A stretch of 26,740 nucleotides of DNA, from the IMG/VR virus record IMGVR_UViG_3300013094_000226, positions 1 through 26,740 of that record. One strand, 5' to 3'. The notes beneath the pieces are model-generated. The model saw only the letters and a list, made by a program, of their open reading frames with translations, did not search any database and was not told where the DNA came from. The stretch comes from a virus. The number at the start of each line of letters is the position of its first letter. The stretch's first letter is position 1. The translations under genes were made by a program, and so were the position numbers. This document shows positions 1-9,640 of the stretch, in pieces.

Positions 1-36
1 CCCCAATGCCATCATTGCTAGGGTGAACGGGTCCAT
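1..36 (-). CDS. Start of an unidentified phage gene, cut by window edge
   Basis: Only the first 12 codons are inside the window; they read MDPFTLAMMALG and stay open to the edge. The ATG at 36 overlaps the stop of the 77-residue membrane protein in a TAATG junction, the same translational coupling used at many other junctions here. The hydrophobic start would suit a small membrane or tail-tip protein, but too little is visible to assign a function. Confidence 0.6.
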   Translation of the reverse strand, partial: MDPFTLAMMALG

Positions 37-269
37 TATTTAAATGTAACGTAATGAGATATGAATCCAATAAAGCTAGACATTCCTGAAATTACCATCA
101 TGCCAACCCAAAACCCACCTCTAGATTTGTCAGCCATAGAAATAAGTTTCTCAATAGAAGACTCAAGTTTGTCGATCTTTTTTCCCATTGAATCAAACTT
201 TTTTTCGTAGTCTTCGACTTTTTGCCAAAGAACACCGTATTTGACTAGGTCTATTTGTGGCTCGTTCAT
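36..269 (-). CDS. Small coiled-coil protein with C-terminal membrane segment (holin/hemolysin XhlA-like architecture)
   Basis: This 77-residue protein has a charged, heptad-like stretch at about residues 15-45, then one hydrophobic segment at about 52-73 (GFWVGMMVISGMSSFIGFIS) and a two-residue tail. That layout resembles small phage membrane proteins of the XhlA or accessory-holin type, which sit in the inner membrane and help lysis. No motif proves the role. It starts at a TAATG overlap with the end of the M15-domain ejection protein, so it is translated with the ejection cluster. A role as a membrane anchor in DNA injection is also possible. Confidence 0.6.
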   Translation of the reverse strand: MNEPQIDLVKYGVLWQKVEDYEKKFDSMGKKIDKLESSIEKLISMADKSRGGFWVGMMVISGMSSFIGFISHYVTFK

Positions 270-2416
270 TATTTGCCTATATCAGAAAGTTTTACACCAG
301 CGCCAGGTTTTAGCGATTCTTTTGTTTGTTTTCTTATTGCATTACTTTGTAATGCCTCTCTGCCCATTGTGCCAATTGGAACAATATTAGCAGTTGTTGC
401 ATTTAATGCTTTTTCTAAGCCAGATGCAGCCAAAGCCTTTGCTCCTGCTACAAATGTATTGGATTCGTTAACAAATGCGCCCCTTGGCCTAGCTTCCACA
501 TATTGACCAGTTTTTACTAGATTTCTCAACATTTGAGCATCATTGCCAAATAAAGAATCTAGTTTTCCGTCAACGTCCATTTTATTAATGGCTTTGTTAA
601 ATTTGGCAGTTGAAAAGTTACCGCTTGCGTCTGTGGCTTCTCTAGTCAAATAATCTAATGTGCCAGAACGTAAATGCTCAATAGCTTGCGGATTGTCTTT
701 TAGTAAATCAAGTGACTTAGCAAAGTCTGCATTTTTAGATCTAACAACAAAATTCTGTATAAAGTCTTTAGTGTCGGCTTTACCATTTACAACTTTGTTA
801 TATAAATTGTTTGTATCTTCTAATTCAAAGTCGTGTTTAGCTAATCCTCTAGCTTTATCAGCAGCTGCTTTAAGTTCAGCACTAGCGCCAGGCATAGGTA
901 TATTTTCTAATTCTTGACGAACAATACCAAGCGCATGAATAACGTTTCCGTCATCAGAAGCTCTAGATGCTTTAGCAATTTGAGTTCTTAGATTTTCAAA
1001 ATTGTCAAAGTTCATTTCCTTTGTACCGTTAGCGTATTCTTCAATTCGCTTTTTAAATACATCAGGTAAAAACTCTGATTCTTCGCCTTTGGTAAGCGCT
1101 TTTTGAGCATTTTTACCAAATTCTTCAGCATTAATAGGAAACTTACCGCCACCCAAAGCTTCTAAATCTTTATAAGCCGTTCTAGTAGCGTCAACATTGG
1201 CCTTCTTAATGTCATTGACAAATACAATAGCATTACCAGCATCATCTACATAATCTGTGGTAAATACGTTAGGCGCAGTTCTTTCCTTAATAGCCTGAGC
1301 ATTAGCCAATAAATCTTTGTTTTGCTGGTTGAAATGTTCAACATACTGTTCTTTAACGCCTCGCTCATTTCTTTCTTTAGAAATAAGATTTGGATCTTGT
1401 AGGGCTTGGCCTTTTGTTAAACGAACAGGAATAGGCAAAGAATCAGCTTCTAGATGCCTAGAAAGAGCTTCAGAATTAAGATCTGATGGTGCAACAGTTT
1501 TAAGTTCCGCAGCAAGTTCAGGCGTAGCAGTTTGAATAGCCTGATCCAATACTGATTTATTAATGGTCTGCGCAGCTCCTGCGTTTTGTGCAATTTGTTG
1601 AGGTACTGCTACAGGCTCTTTTTTTAACTGTTTAGCAGCGTTAAAAGCCTCATTAATTTCAGTTGCAACGGGTCTAGCCGTTGGCGTTTGACCAAGCACT
1701 TCAGGCATTACTGGAGGCAATTTAGAAGCCTCAAAAGCCTTTTGTAAGCCTTCTACATATGCTTTACCTTGTGGAGTTGTGGGTTGATAGCCTGGGTGTT
1801 CAGCTAAAAACTGTGATGCTATTTTCTCAGCAATAGGAGCAGGAGCTTGCCCTGTTTCAATAGCTTGCGGAATACTTTGGGCAATTCCCTTAACTCCAGC
1901 AACCAAAGGCATAACTGCGCTTGAAACAGTAGAAAGTCCTGCCTCTCCTAATCCAGTCAATACATCTTTTGCTTTTTGTCTTTCTTCAAAAGCTCTTTGT
2001 AATAAAGATTTGTCTGCTTTTGTTTGTTCTGTTTTAGGTTCACCTACGTCTACCTGATCCCAAAGACTAGCCAAAGACTGTGTGCCTTTAGCGCTTGGCA
2101 TTACTTGGACGTGAACAGGGTCGTTTTTAAAAGGACGATGTAAACCGTATTGATTTAAAAATGAATCAGGTACATCTTTGCCTATATCTACAGCATCCCC
2201 AGTTTCGTGCATACTTGTGCCGGGTCGAGCAACGGGGTAAGGATTTGGCTTAGATGCTAAAGCAGCCTGTTGTTCATAAGTACGGAAACCGCTAGTAATA
2301 GGTAATTCTTTACCGTATTGTTTACGGTAAGCATCTTTGGCTTGCTCAAGACGATCATTTAGATCACCTTTAAGGCCAGTATCCGAAGAATCCCAAAGTT
2401 CTGCTAATGTAGGCAT
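269..2416 (-). CDS. Large ejection-type virion protein with N-terminal M15 peptidase domain
   Basis: A 715-residue protein, third and last of the ejection-type cluster and in the position of P22 gp16. Residues about 18-106 look like an M15 (D-Ala-D-Ala carboxypeptidase/endopeptidase) domain: SGFRT at 42-46, the zinc motif SMHETGDAVD at 68-77 (SxHxxGxAxD, with H70 and D77 as ligands) and a later His in VHVQV near 102. Known members cut peptidoglycan cross-bridges. The rest is long, Ala/Lys/Glu-rich and mostly helical, as expected of proteins injected with the DNA. A reasonable inference is a virion-associated murein hydrolase that opens the cell wall during DNA entry. The start overlaps the previous stop (TAATG). 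Confidence 0.75.
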   Translation of the reverse strand: MPTLAELWDSSDTGLKGDLNDRLEQAKDAYRKQYGKELPITSGFRTYEQQAALASKPNPYPVARPGTSMHETGDAVDIGKDVPDSFLNQYGLHRPFKNDPVHVQVMPSAKGTQSLASLWDQVDVGEPKTEQTKADKSLLQRAFEERQKAKDVLTGLGEAGLSTVSSAVMPLVAGVKGIAQSIPQAIETGQAPAPIAEKIASQFLAEHPGYQPTTPQGKAYVEGLQKAFEASKLPPVMPEVLGQTPTARPVATEINEAFNAAKQLKKEPVAVPQQIAQNAGAAQTINKSVLDQAIQTATPELAAELKTVAPSDLNSEALSRHLEADSLPIPVRLTKGQALQDPNLISKERNERGVKEQYVEHFNQQNKDLLANAQAIKERTAPNVFTTDYVDDAGNAIVFVNDIKKANVDATRTAYKDLEALGGGKFPINAEEFGKNAQKALTKGEESEFLPDVFKKRIEEYANGTKEMNFDNFENLRTQIAKASRASDDGNVIHALGIVRQELENIPMPGASAELKAAADKARGLAKHDFELEDTNNLYNKVVNGKADTKDFIQNFVVRSKNADFAKSLDLLKDNPQAIEHLRSGTLDYLTREATDASGNFSTAKFNKAINKMDVDGKLDSLFGNDAQMLRNLVKTGQYVEARPRGAFVNESNTFVAGAKALAASGLEKALNATTANIVPIGTMGREALQSNAIRKQTKESLKPGAGVKLSDIGK

Positions 2417-3732
2417 TATTTAACCAATCCTAAACGTCTGGCTTCTGCTAATTTCTCGGCAAATTCTTTACGCTCATCAGGTGTCATTGATTGTTTTAAA
2501 GATCTAACTTGTTCAGGAGACATCTCTTGTAACAATCTTGGATCTGCAACTTTAGCAAATTCTAATGATTTCTTCTGTAAAGTTAAAGGATCATTTGCAT
2601 AAGGAGCTAAAAATTCGGCTTTCTTCTGCTTCAATCTTTCTCCAGCAATTAATTGATTAGAAGCCTCTTTAATTGCTTCAATATTCATCTTCTTGTTAGG
2701 ATTTGCTGCTTCTGCTAATTGTCTAGCTAAATCGGTATTGCCACCAGCCAGTGCAAGCAAATTAGAATTCTTGGCTAAAACATCAGTATTGGCTTTTTCA
2801 AGTTCGTAAGCAGGAATACCAATTGAATTAGCAAGTCCTGCGACAAATTCTTTTCTAGTTCCACCAACGCCAGTAAACGATTTACTAGCCAAATCTTTAA
2901 TGTTTTGCAATAAACCAATTCTGTTTTGAGCATTTTGAGCTTCTGAAAATATTTGTGGTAAATTTTCAGATCCAACTCCTGCATTTGGTGGTAAAGCGCT
3001 AGGAGTAAATCCTTGTTGGCCTTGTACTCCAAGATACCCTGGTTGACCAGTTGGACTTATTGTAGGTGTTGATGGAGGCAATACGTTTTGAATTGCAGGA
3101 GCATTTCCTGGACCACCACCTTGGTATGGTGATTGATAGATAGGAACTTGCATTTGTCCTGTATTCATATACTGCGCAGGAGCATTTACTTGTTGGAATT
3201 GTTCTGCATTTGATCCAGCTTGTTGAACACCATTTTTGATTAATTGATATGCTTGAGCAGGATTATCTTTAGCTTGCTTAATTAGATCATCGTGCATTTT
3301 AGAGTTGTGCATTGGAATTCCAACGTCTTCTAAAAAGCTCTTTGCTTTATCTAATTTTTCAACCATTTTTTTAGAATCACCTTTTTGGAAATCAGGATCA
3401 GTCAAAAGACCTCCATATACTCCACGGGCAATATTTGCATAATGATTAGTTACATCAACACCAGTTTGATCTGCAACAAGTTTTAATCTTTTAGCTTCAG
3501 ATTCTTTTGCAGATACTTCAGGTTCTAAAGTTCTTTTAGCCTTTTCTGTACCTACTTTGGCTTGCTCAAGTAATTGCTGTGCTTGTTGAAGTTGCAAAGG
3601 ATTTAATTGTTGAGCTTGCTGATAGGCTTGTGCGCCTTGAGCAATACTCATTAATTGGGCAAGGGAAGTACCCTGAGCAGGAGTTGTCTGTATAGGCGTT
3701 GGTGTTGCAATTGGAAATGATTGAATACCCAT
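2416..3732 (-). CDS. Probable ejection / DNA-transfer protein, middle of three
   Basis: A 438-residue protein. The N-terminal 60 residues are rich in Gln and Ala (AYQQAQQLNPLQLQQAQQLL); a charged helical stretch lies at about 60-180, a Pro/Gly/Gln-rich low-complexity linker at about 185-255, and a helical C-terminal half follows. Composition, size and position between two other ejection-like genes match the role of P22 gp20, which is carried in the virion and ejected with DNA. This is based on synteny and composition; I see no catalytic motif. It ends in a TAATG overlap with the M15-domain gene. Confidence 0.55.
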   Translation of the reverse strand: MGIQSFPIATPTPIQTTPAQGTSLAQLMSIAQGAQAYQQAQQLNPLQLQQAQQLLEQAKVGTEKAKRTLEPEVSAKESEAKRLKLVADQTGVDVTNHYANIARGVYGGLLTDPDFQKGDSKKMVEKLDKAKSFLEDVGIPMHNSKMHDDLIKQAKDNPAQAYQLIKNGVQQAGSNAEQFQQVNAPAQYMNTGQMQVPIYQSPYQGGGPGNAPAIQNVLPPSTPTISPTGQPGYLGVQGQQGFTPSALPPNAGVGSENLPQIFSEAQNAQNRIGLLQNIKDLASKSFTGVGGTRKEFVAGLANSIGIPAYELEKANTDVLAKNSNLLALAGGNTDLARQLAEAANPNKKMNIEAIKEASNQLIAGERLKQKKAEFLAPYANDPLTLQKKSLEFAKVADPRLLQEMSPEQVRSLKQSMTPDERKEFAEKLAEARRLGLVK

Positions 3733-3740
3733 ATTTATCC

Positions 3741-4466
3741 TTAACTATTAAAATATTGGCTTATTCCGCCTGGCTGGTCAATCATGGCTTGAGTTGGACT
3801 TGAATATTGCGTTTGACCTCCAGCATTAGCTGGATTTAAAAGTGATGACAAAGCATAAGTATTTCCTGCTCCTGTGAGTCCAGATGAAATCGCTCCAGCA
3901 GATCCAACTTGTCCGGCAGCTTGAGCATTGGCAGCCCCAACACCAAGGTTAGAAATATTTGTTGCGTTACCAGTAGCCAAGTTAGAAAGATTAGCCAAAC
4001 TCTGTTGACCAATTCCGGCAATATTAGCTAATTTGTTGTAAATATTAGACTGTTGTGTCTGATAATTGTTAAATGCGTTTTGATACGCATTATTAGCATA
4101 ATCTTCTGCAAACTTGGTTCCTGCAATTCCTATGTTAGAACCACCGCCTCCAGCATTAAGAGCCTGGTTTTGCGCTCCTAATCCTTGATTTAGCATAAAC
4201 TGATAGTTAGGCGCTAAGTTACTTTGAAGTTGTTGTGGACCAAAAGATTGGGTCAAACTTGGAAGTTGAGACTGTAATTGAGATAAACCTTGCTGACCAG
4301 TTTGTAAGTAAGGATTAAATTGTGGAGACAGATTTTGATAATTCTGCTGAAGTAATTGTTGACCTTGCGTAGCAGCATTAGCCTGGGTATTGGCTGCATT
4401 TTGAGCTGCATTTGCTTGTAGTAATGAGCCACCTATAGTGGCTGCAGCTAACCATCCAAATGCCAT
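3741..4466 (-). CDS. Probable ejection / DNA-transfer protein, first of three (P22 gp7-like position)
   Basis: A 241-residue protein. It opens with a hydrophobic Gly/Ala stretch (MAFGWLAAATIGGSLLQ), then is extremely rich in Ala, Asn, Gln and Leu. Similar small phage proteins with this start are usually annotated as DNA transfer or internal virion proteins. It begins the ejection cluster directly after the cupin gene with a 2-nt gap. The hydrophobic N-terminus could be a membrane-active segment or a cleaved leader like that of P22 gp7. Assignment rests on position and composition. Confidence 0.55.
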   Translation of the reverse strand: MAFGWLAAATIGGSLLQANAAQNAANTQANAATQGQQLLQQNYQNLSPQFNPYLQTGQQGLSQLQSQLPSLTQSFGPQQLQSNLAPNYQFMLNQGLGAQNQALNAGGGGSNIGIAGTKFAEDYANNAYQNAFNNYQTQQSNIYNKLANIAGIGQQSLANLSNLATGNATNISNLGVGAANAQAAGQVGSAGAISSGLTGAGNTYALSSLLNPANAGGQTQYSSPTQAMIDQPGGISQYFNS

Positions 4467-4468
4467 AA

Positions 4469-4819
4469 TTATCCCCTTTGAATTAAAACTTCATCCACTT
4501 TAGACTTATCTTTTTCGTCTGTGGCATGAATACAAAACCATACACAATCTTCAAGCGCTTCAATCGAATGATGTAACCCTGATTTTATCTCTATACAGGC
4601 CGGTGCGCTATATGATTTTTCACCATCATCAGTCCTAACAATCACCACTCCTTTAGCCAAAATGCTCAAATGTGAATAATTGTGCATATGTTGACCAGCC
4701 ATGAATCCCTTGGGAATATTCATTTGTTTAGCGTAAAGTCCATCCGAAAAGTGATGAACAGTGTCTAAATCGGCTTCAAAAGTACCTTCCATCTTTTTAA
4801 ATACTTCTGCGTGATTCAA
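4469..4819 (-). CDS. Cupin-domain protein (TTG start)
   Basis: A 116-residue single-domain cupin. The metal-site motif is clear: HMHNYSH at about 44-50 followed by a Gly turn (LAKG) and, some 25-30 residues later, a second-motif region with PACIEIKSGLHHSIEA. Cupins are small beta-barrels that bind a metal or small ligand; their activities vary too widely to guess a substrate. The start is a TTG inside the TTTTGA junction with the preceding gene, placed 7 nt after a strong GGAGG site; the first ATG would remove nine residues and has no comparable site. It sits among tail genes, which suggests it is made late and may act in the virion or on the host surface. Confidence 0.75.
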   Translation of the reverse strand: MNHAEVFKKMEGTFEADLDTVHHFSDGLYAKQMNIPKGFMAGQHMHNYSHLSILAKGVVIVRTDDGEKSYSAPACIEIKSGLHHSIEALEDCVWFCIHATDEKDKSKVDEVLIQRG

Positions 4820-5061
4820 AATGTACCTCCTGAAATACCATCTAAAGCAGTTAAAGTGCCTTTTACAATCTCATTTCCATCGATTATTGAATTTCCAGTA
4901 ATTTCTTGATTTCCTTGAATTGTTTGTTGTCCAGTTTTCATACTGACAAAATTAGGGCTTTGTAGCCAAAGTAACCAAGGTAATGATGGTTGTTGCGAAG
5001 TTGGGTCTAGGAATGGAACTCTAGGCCATAAAATATTACCGCTAGAACTAGAAGTAGTCAT
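4816..5061 (-). CDS. Small hypothetical protein between tail hub and cupin genes
   Basis: An 81-residue protein not recognised from its sequence. The N-terminal half is Ser/Pro/Trp-rich (PSLPWLLWLQSP). The second half is a beta-type repeat (TIQGNQEITGNSIIDGNEI) that looks like part of a fibre or collar appendage. It starts in a TGATG overlap with the gp10-like gene and ends in a TTGA overlap with the cupin gene, so the three are likely translated as a coupled set. A minor tail component is plausible. Confidence 0.55.
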   Translation of the reverse strand: MTTSSSSGNILWPRVPFLDPTSQQPSLPWLLWLQSPNFVSMKTGQQTIQGNQEITGNSIIDGNEIVKGTLTALDGISGGTF

Positions 5062-6530
5062 CAGTTTTCACCTTCTTCTGCTTTAAGATTAGCACTTACA
5101 ATCACAGCCTTAACTGGATCAGTTATGCTAACTTCAAAAATCCTGTCCCTAGCTTGCCCTAATCTTCTCCAAATTGCCCTATTTTTGTACTTACCTACAG
5201 CTCCAATAGTACACCAATGTTCATTTGAATAAGTAGAGCCTCCATCATTTGACCATCTAAGCATAGCCTGTGGATTTTGTCCTTGTCCATTCTCTAATCC
5301 TACACCAGGCTGAAACTGTATTTGTAATTCAGCAAAATATTGCCTTTGCAAGTCAGTTACCAAGTGTGGGCATCTTCTTAGCCTTCTAATGGTATTTCCT
5401 GCTTCTGTATATACAGCATTATCTAATTGGTAGATTTGACCATTTTGGTAATCTCCAACCAAATAAACATTGTTAAAAATAGCACCACAATTTGATCTAT
5501 CTCTATTAAATTGTTCTCCATCCCAAGATAGCCATTTATGCCACATTTCAGAATTTAAATCATAAACCCAAGTAATTTTAATAGTGGGAAATGTGACTAC
5601 ATAAAACTCATGTCCATCTAATTGGTATGTGTATGCAACTGCATCAGCTATGTATTGGTTCATTAAAGTCTGTTCTACTGCATGGGTACTTATCCTTTTA
5701 AAAGAATACCCTTGCATGACTCCAATAATATTTTGACCTCTGTAGTCTTGGCTAACAAAAGCAAATTGCTCACCAAATCTTGCTACTGAGAAAGGAGCTG
5801 CAATCCCATGCTGTACAGATGTTCCTGTAACCCTTTGGAATGGAAAACTAATAATGCCAGGAATTACGTTTCCTACATCTGTCCACATTTCAGCAGTATA
5901 TTCACCAAGCAAAAATACTTGTCTGTGATCTACGATTAGAGATACAAGTGGATCAGGAGCACCATCTTTAGAACCATAATAAGCATTAGTGGATGTGACT
6001 AACCCCAAGTCTGTGGCTGCCCAAAGTTGTGTCCCAGGCTGATTGTAAATAATATAGTTATCCACAACATCACATACATTTGCTCCCTGCCACGGTCCAT
6101 CTGAGCTTGGCAAAGTATTAAATGAATTTGTAGATGCAATCCAATAATATCTATTAACACCATCAACAATATAAGCATTTAAGCCTGTATTGCTCATAAT
6201 ATTGTCTGTAATAGAAACATATCCAGTTGAAGTGCTTAATGTTCCTATTTGAGTTGAAACATAACCATTTGAATATGTAACAGAATAAACAATGTTACCT
6301 ACAACAACAATTAAGTATTTACCACCAGAAAGAGTCCTCATGCCTCTGACTGGCGCATTATTGAGCTGTAAGATGCTAGTTAAGCCTGGAGTTGGATAGA
6401 GCGCAACTACACCTCTACTACCGGGAGGCTTTAAAGGATCAATTTCTGGGTAGAAATTAATGCACTCTTGAGCCTCCTGATAAATGGATGCTGCTTCATA
6501 GGAGGGGCCGACAAAGCCAAAATCAGCCAT
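5061..6530 (-). CDS. Tail accessory / packaged-DNA stabilisation protein, P22 gp10-like
   Basis: A 489-residue protein, close to the 472 of P22 gp10. The N-terminus (GFVGPSYEAASIYQEAQECI, then NFYPE and LYPTPGL) is characteristic of the gp10 family, the hub under the portal and gp4 rings that closes the head and carries the tailspikes. The body is beta-rich with many aromatic and Gly residues. It starts in a TAATG overlap with the gp4-like gene, and the tailspike gene lies immediately beyond that, as expected for a P22-type tail module. The family call is from memory of the N-terminal signature and from synteny. Confidence 0.82.
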   Translation of the reverse strand: MADFGFVGPSYEAASIYQEAQECINFYPEIDPLKPPGSRGVVALYPTPGLTSILQLNNAPVRGMRTLSGGKYLIVVVGNIVYSVTYSNGYVSTQIGTLSTSTGYVSITDNIMSNTGLNAYIVDGVNRYYWIASTNSFNTLPSSDGPWQGANVCDVVDNYIIYNQPGTQLWAATDLGLVTSTNAYYGSKDGAPDPLVSLIVDHRQVFLLGEYTAEMWTDVGNVIPGIISFPFQRVTGTSVQHGIAAPFSVARFGEQFAFVSQDYRGQNIIGVMQGYSFKRISTHAVEQTLMNQYIADAVAYTYQLDGHEFYVVTFPTIKITWVYDLNSEMWHKWLSWDGEQFNRDRSNCGAIFNNVYLVGDYQNGQIYQLDNAVYTEAGNTIRRLRRCPHLVTDLQRQYFAELQIQFQPGVGLENGQGQNPQAMLRWSNDGGSTYSNEHWCTIGAVGKYKNRAIWRRLGQARDRIFEVSITDPVKAVIVSANLKAEEGEN

Positions 6531-7717
6531 TATCTAAAGAACCCCCCGCTAAGTATCCAACCAGCGTCTTTTTGTCTTCCAACCAAAAGCGCATCAGCAT
6601 ACGTTGAAGTAATTGCTGGATTCATGTTTGTTCGTTTTACAGTAGATTTACCTTGCGCTGCAAACTTTGTAATCATCGCAATTTGAGTAGGACTTGCTTT
6701 ACCATACATAGGCATCAACCGTTCTGCAAGACACCATCTAAGAGCCATGTTATAGCCTTGTGGTAAATTTATATTATCAAATTGGCTTGTAAACCTAGAA
6801 AATATTTGATCTACAAAAATGTGCATTTGACCCTGAGATGGATTAGGCCAAAGATAAATATTTCCTAAAGTTTCGGTAGGCTCGTAATAAACTGCTTTAG
6901 GCCAAGGACCATTTAGTGTTTTAAGACCAATCATCTCATATTGTTCAAGATTTAAAACTGAAACTGGATAATCTAATCCGCCTCCAGTTATAGCAATACC
7001 ATTAGAAGTAGTGTTTACCCTTACAAAAGCAGATCTAATTCCAAGTGGACGTTGATAATAAGAATTAAATGTAACCAAAATAGGTGTAGCGGTCATTGCT
7101 TCGCTACTTACTGATTGGCTAATACTTACAGAATAAGTACCAACTCCTCCAGTAGTCCCAGAAATTTGTGAGGCAATTGAAGTGCCAGAAACAATATTTG
7201 TACCGCTTAAAACACAACCTATTCCTAAAGTTCCTTGGCTAATAGCACTTACTGTTAAAGTCGTACCTGAAATTGAGCCTGTAAATGTAGGAGTTGGATT
7301 GCTTGTATAAGTATTTAATTGATATGTACCAGTTTCATTTACTTGTCCACCAGCTCCAGACAACATTTGAGTAATGGTAGTTCCATTTGCTACATTTGTT
7401 CCAGAAACTGTCTGGTTAAGAGAAATGCCACCAGAAGTTAATTGTGTTACCGTAAGTACATTTCCTTGAATATATCCGCTAAATATTGCCCCTATTTGTC
7501 CGCCTGGGCCAATGGTATATTGAACTTGATTTTGTACAACATTAAATATAATTTCATTTTTGTAAAACACCATCATATCTTCGTTAGACCATTGATCTAA
7601 CATATCTTGGAGCATATCAAAAGCATCTTGCGCTGCTTCAGCCGTAGGAACTTCACCCGCCTCTAATGCGCCAATATCTTTTAACGCCCTGCTAATAATG
7701 TCATTTGGTGTTGTCAT
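6530..7717 (-). CDS. Head-completion / tail accessory protein, P22 gp4-like, with inserted beta-repeat domain
   Basis: A 395-residue protein. Residues 1-70 ([18 protein letters not shown], then [17 protein letters not shown]) are the helical start of the gp4/tail accessory family, which binds the portal and stabilises packaged DNA. The family core resumes at about 213 ([19 protein letters not shown]) and continues to the end. Between them, at about 75-212, lie two copies of a Gly/Ser/Thr-rich beta repeat ([13 protein letters not shown] and [14 protein letters not shown] are equivalent stretches). P22 gp4 is only 166 residues, so the extra length is largely this insertion. A clear AAGGA site precedes the ATG. 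Confidence 0.8.
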   Translation of the reverse strand: MTTPNDIISRALKDIGALEAGEVPTAEAAQDAFDMLQDMLDQWSNEDMMVFYKNEIIFNVVQNQVQYTIGPGGQIGAIFSGYIQGNVLTVTQLTSGGISLNQTVSGTNVANGTTITQMLSGAGGQVNETGTYQLNTYTSNPTPTFTGSISGTTLTVSAISQGTLGIGCVLSGTNIVSGTSIASQISGTTGGVGTYSVSISQSVSSEAMTATPILVTFNSYYQRPLGIRSAFVRVNTTSNGIAITGGGLDYPVSVLNLEQYEMIGLKTLNGPWPKAVYYEPTETLGNIYLWPNPSQGQMHIFVDQIFSRFTSQFDNINLPQGYNMALRWCLAERLMPMYGKASPTQIAMITKFAAQGKSTVKRTNMNPAITSTYADALLVGRQKDAGWILSGGFFR

Positions 7718-7725
7718 TTTGATCC

Positions 7726-9639
7726 TTATGAACTAATTAGGCCGTAAGTTTTCCATGTGCCAGGGTTTCCAGTCGCTGTACAAACATAACCATAATATCC
7801 CCCAGCAGTAGGAGATTTATTTATAAAATTAGACCCTTGCAACCAATAACCTGTAGTTGCTGCGCCAAATGAACTAGGAATGTTATAACCTAATAAACTA
7901 CCTGTAATTGTTCCAGTAAACACATACAAAGTAGCTTCTGTAGATGCATCAGAAATTGGAGATTGCAAAATCACATTTGATATAGTTGAGGAAAAGTTAT
8001 AACTTGCTGTTGTAAAACTTTGTGTCACATTTCCATTAATAACACCATTTGTCATGTAATTAATATTCATGCCATATCTTGATGATGTGCCATTAATTTT
8101 ATTGAAATTAACATTAATTAAATTGGTATTTAAAATTTGCATACCATCTGTACCATTAGCATTAATTACATTGTTTGAAATGCTTGCATTTTGTACTAAA
8201 TAAGTTGAATTGTATCCACTTACATAAATTCCAACTGCGGCGGCCTCAATATAATTATTCGTAATTTCTAAGTCGTTTAAATATGTTGCAACACTTGAAT
8301 AAACACTAATACCATTGGAAATAACTCCAGATGAACCAGTTTCATCTCCATATCTATAAATTCTATTATCTGATATTTTTGCTCTGTAGATACTTTGTCC
8401 ACTAGTGTTTGTGCTTACACCAATGCCATTGCCATTTGGAGAACTAGACATAGCATAACAATCATTATCAATAATTGTTAAATTGCTACAGCCTAATTCA
8501 ACAACAATTCCATCTCTACCATAAGCAATATTTCCACTAATTTTTACTTCAATAGTATTGGCACTACCAGAACCACCAACATCAATTGCTGGTGTACCAG
8601 GTAAAAATACAATGTTGTTTTCAATCAATGTATTTCTTACAGATGGGAATGTAAGTTCACCACCTAAATAAACATTGTTATTAGTAAAAATAAGATTGTT
8701 AAGCAAATAACCAGTAAATGATGTATTTGCATTTTGTGAAATAAAACAATTTTCTACAATAGTTACATTAGTTTGGACAAAACTGGTTGTTCCTTGTATA
8801 TATAAAGGACAATAATCAAAGTTTAAAAAATTACAATTATAAACTTTACTACCTTGTGTCAAATGTAAACCAGCTTGATATTGTTTATAGGCATAAGTAA
8901 AAGAACCATTCCACCATGAAGCAGTACCAGTTTGATTTGTTGTTTTTGGTTTAAATGTTAAACCTTCTACTTCAACAGGGATTGAATTTGTAGAAAAATC
9001 TATACAGAATGTATTTGTACTTAAACTAGGAAAATCAACTAATATAGATGCTTTACCATATATTTTGGTCAAGGCTGTATTTGTAGGTGTAATTAAAGAT
9101 GTTATTCTATATTGAGAAGTGTTATCTCCAAAATATACAGTTCCAACCCCACTATTTAAAGCATTTCTAATTGCTACTGTGTCATCTGTTGTTCCATCAC
9201 CTACAGCACCAAAATCTTTAACATGAATTTTTTGTTGTAATTTAGCTTGTATGGTTTCAGAAACTGCACCAGTTTGATTAGCAGTATAAGTGATTAAAGT
9301 AGAACCATTAGATGCAATTAAAGAAGCATATATAGATGAAAAATCATTTATTGCAGGAATATTATCCCATGAACCAATTTGAGAACCAGCAGAATTTTGC
9401 AAAACAAACTTATATGTTGAGCCTGTTATCAACCAAATCTCATTAGGAACACGACCACTTGCATCTAACACAATTGGATTTGAATTAGCAACAGTTCCTA
9501 AATAACTTGTATATGTTGCAATTTGAGTGGTTGTTCCTGCAGAATAGGTATATAAAAAACCACCAGCCAAAGGTATACCATTATTATCAAAAAATTGTGC
9601 TCCAGCACCAGCAAAAGAAGAAAAATTAACTGTTGTCAT
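7726..9639 (-). CDS. Tailspike with P22-type head-binding domain and pectate-lyase-like beta-helix
   Basis: A 637-residue protein. Residues 1-100 resemble head-binding domains of podovirus tailspikes ([20 protein letters not shown], then the [11 protein letters not shown] motif at 56-65). A short linker is followed at 139-160 by the pectate-lyase superfamily motif [18 protein letters not shown]. About 400 residues rich in Asn, Ile, Ser and Val then form evident beta-helix rungs. Such proteins bind and often cut surface polysaccharide such as O-antigen or capsule; no catalytic residues can be assigned here. The DNA is markedly AT-rich, as is usual for exchangeable receptor-binding genes. It lies directly before the gp4-like gene. 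Confidence 0.85.
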   Translation of the reverse strand: MTTVNFSSFAGAGAQFFDNNGIPLAGGFLYTYSAGTTTQIATYTSYLGTVANSNPIVLDASGRVPNEIWLITGSTYKFVLQNSAGSQIGSWDNIPAINDFSSIYASLIASNGSTLITYTANQTGAVSETIQAKLQQKIHVKDFGAVGDGTTDDTVAIRNALNSGVGTVYFGDNTSQYRITSLITPTNTALTKIYGKASILVDFPSLSTNTFCIDFSTNSIPVEVEGLTFKPKTTNQTGTASWWNGSFTYAYKQYQAGLHLTQGSKVYNCNFLNFDYCPLYIQGTTSFVQTNVTIVENCFISQNANTSFTGYLLNNLIFTNNNVYLGGELTFPSVRNTLIENNIVFLPGTPAIDVGGSGSANTIEVKISGNIAYGRDGIVVELGCSNLTIIDNDCYAMSSSPNGNGIGVSTNTSGQSIYRAKISDNRIYRYGDETGSSGVISNGISVYSSVATYLNDLEITNNYIEAAAVGIYVSGYNSTYLVQNASISNNVINANGTDGMQILNTNLINVNFNKINGTSSRYGMNINYMTNGVINGNVTQSFTTASYNFSSTISNVILQSPISDASTEATLYVFTGTITGSLLGYNIPSSFGAATTGYWLQGSNFINKSPTAGGYYGYVCTATGNPGTWKTYGLISS

Positions 9640-9640
9640 A

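Noticed and set aside
255-506. Short plus-strand frames opposite the M15-domain gene (also 660-917 and 1317-1535)
   Set aside because: They have no ribosome sites, unlikely composition, and are complements of a clear 715-codon gene.
2775-3032. Minus-strand second-frame ORFs inside virion genes (also 3836-4021, 10061-10261, 24165-24365)
   Set aside because: They are nested in long genes with clear composition, lack ribosome sites, and have Leu/Ile/Lys-rich shadow-type sequence.
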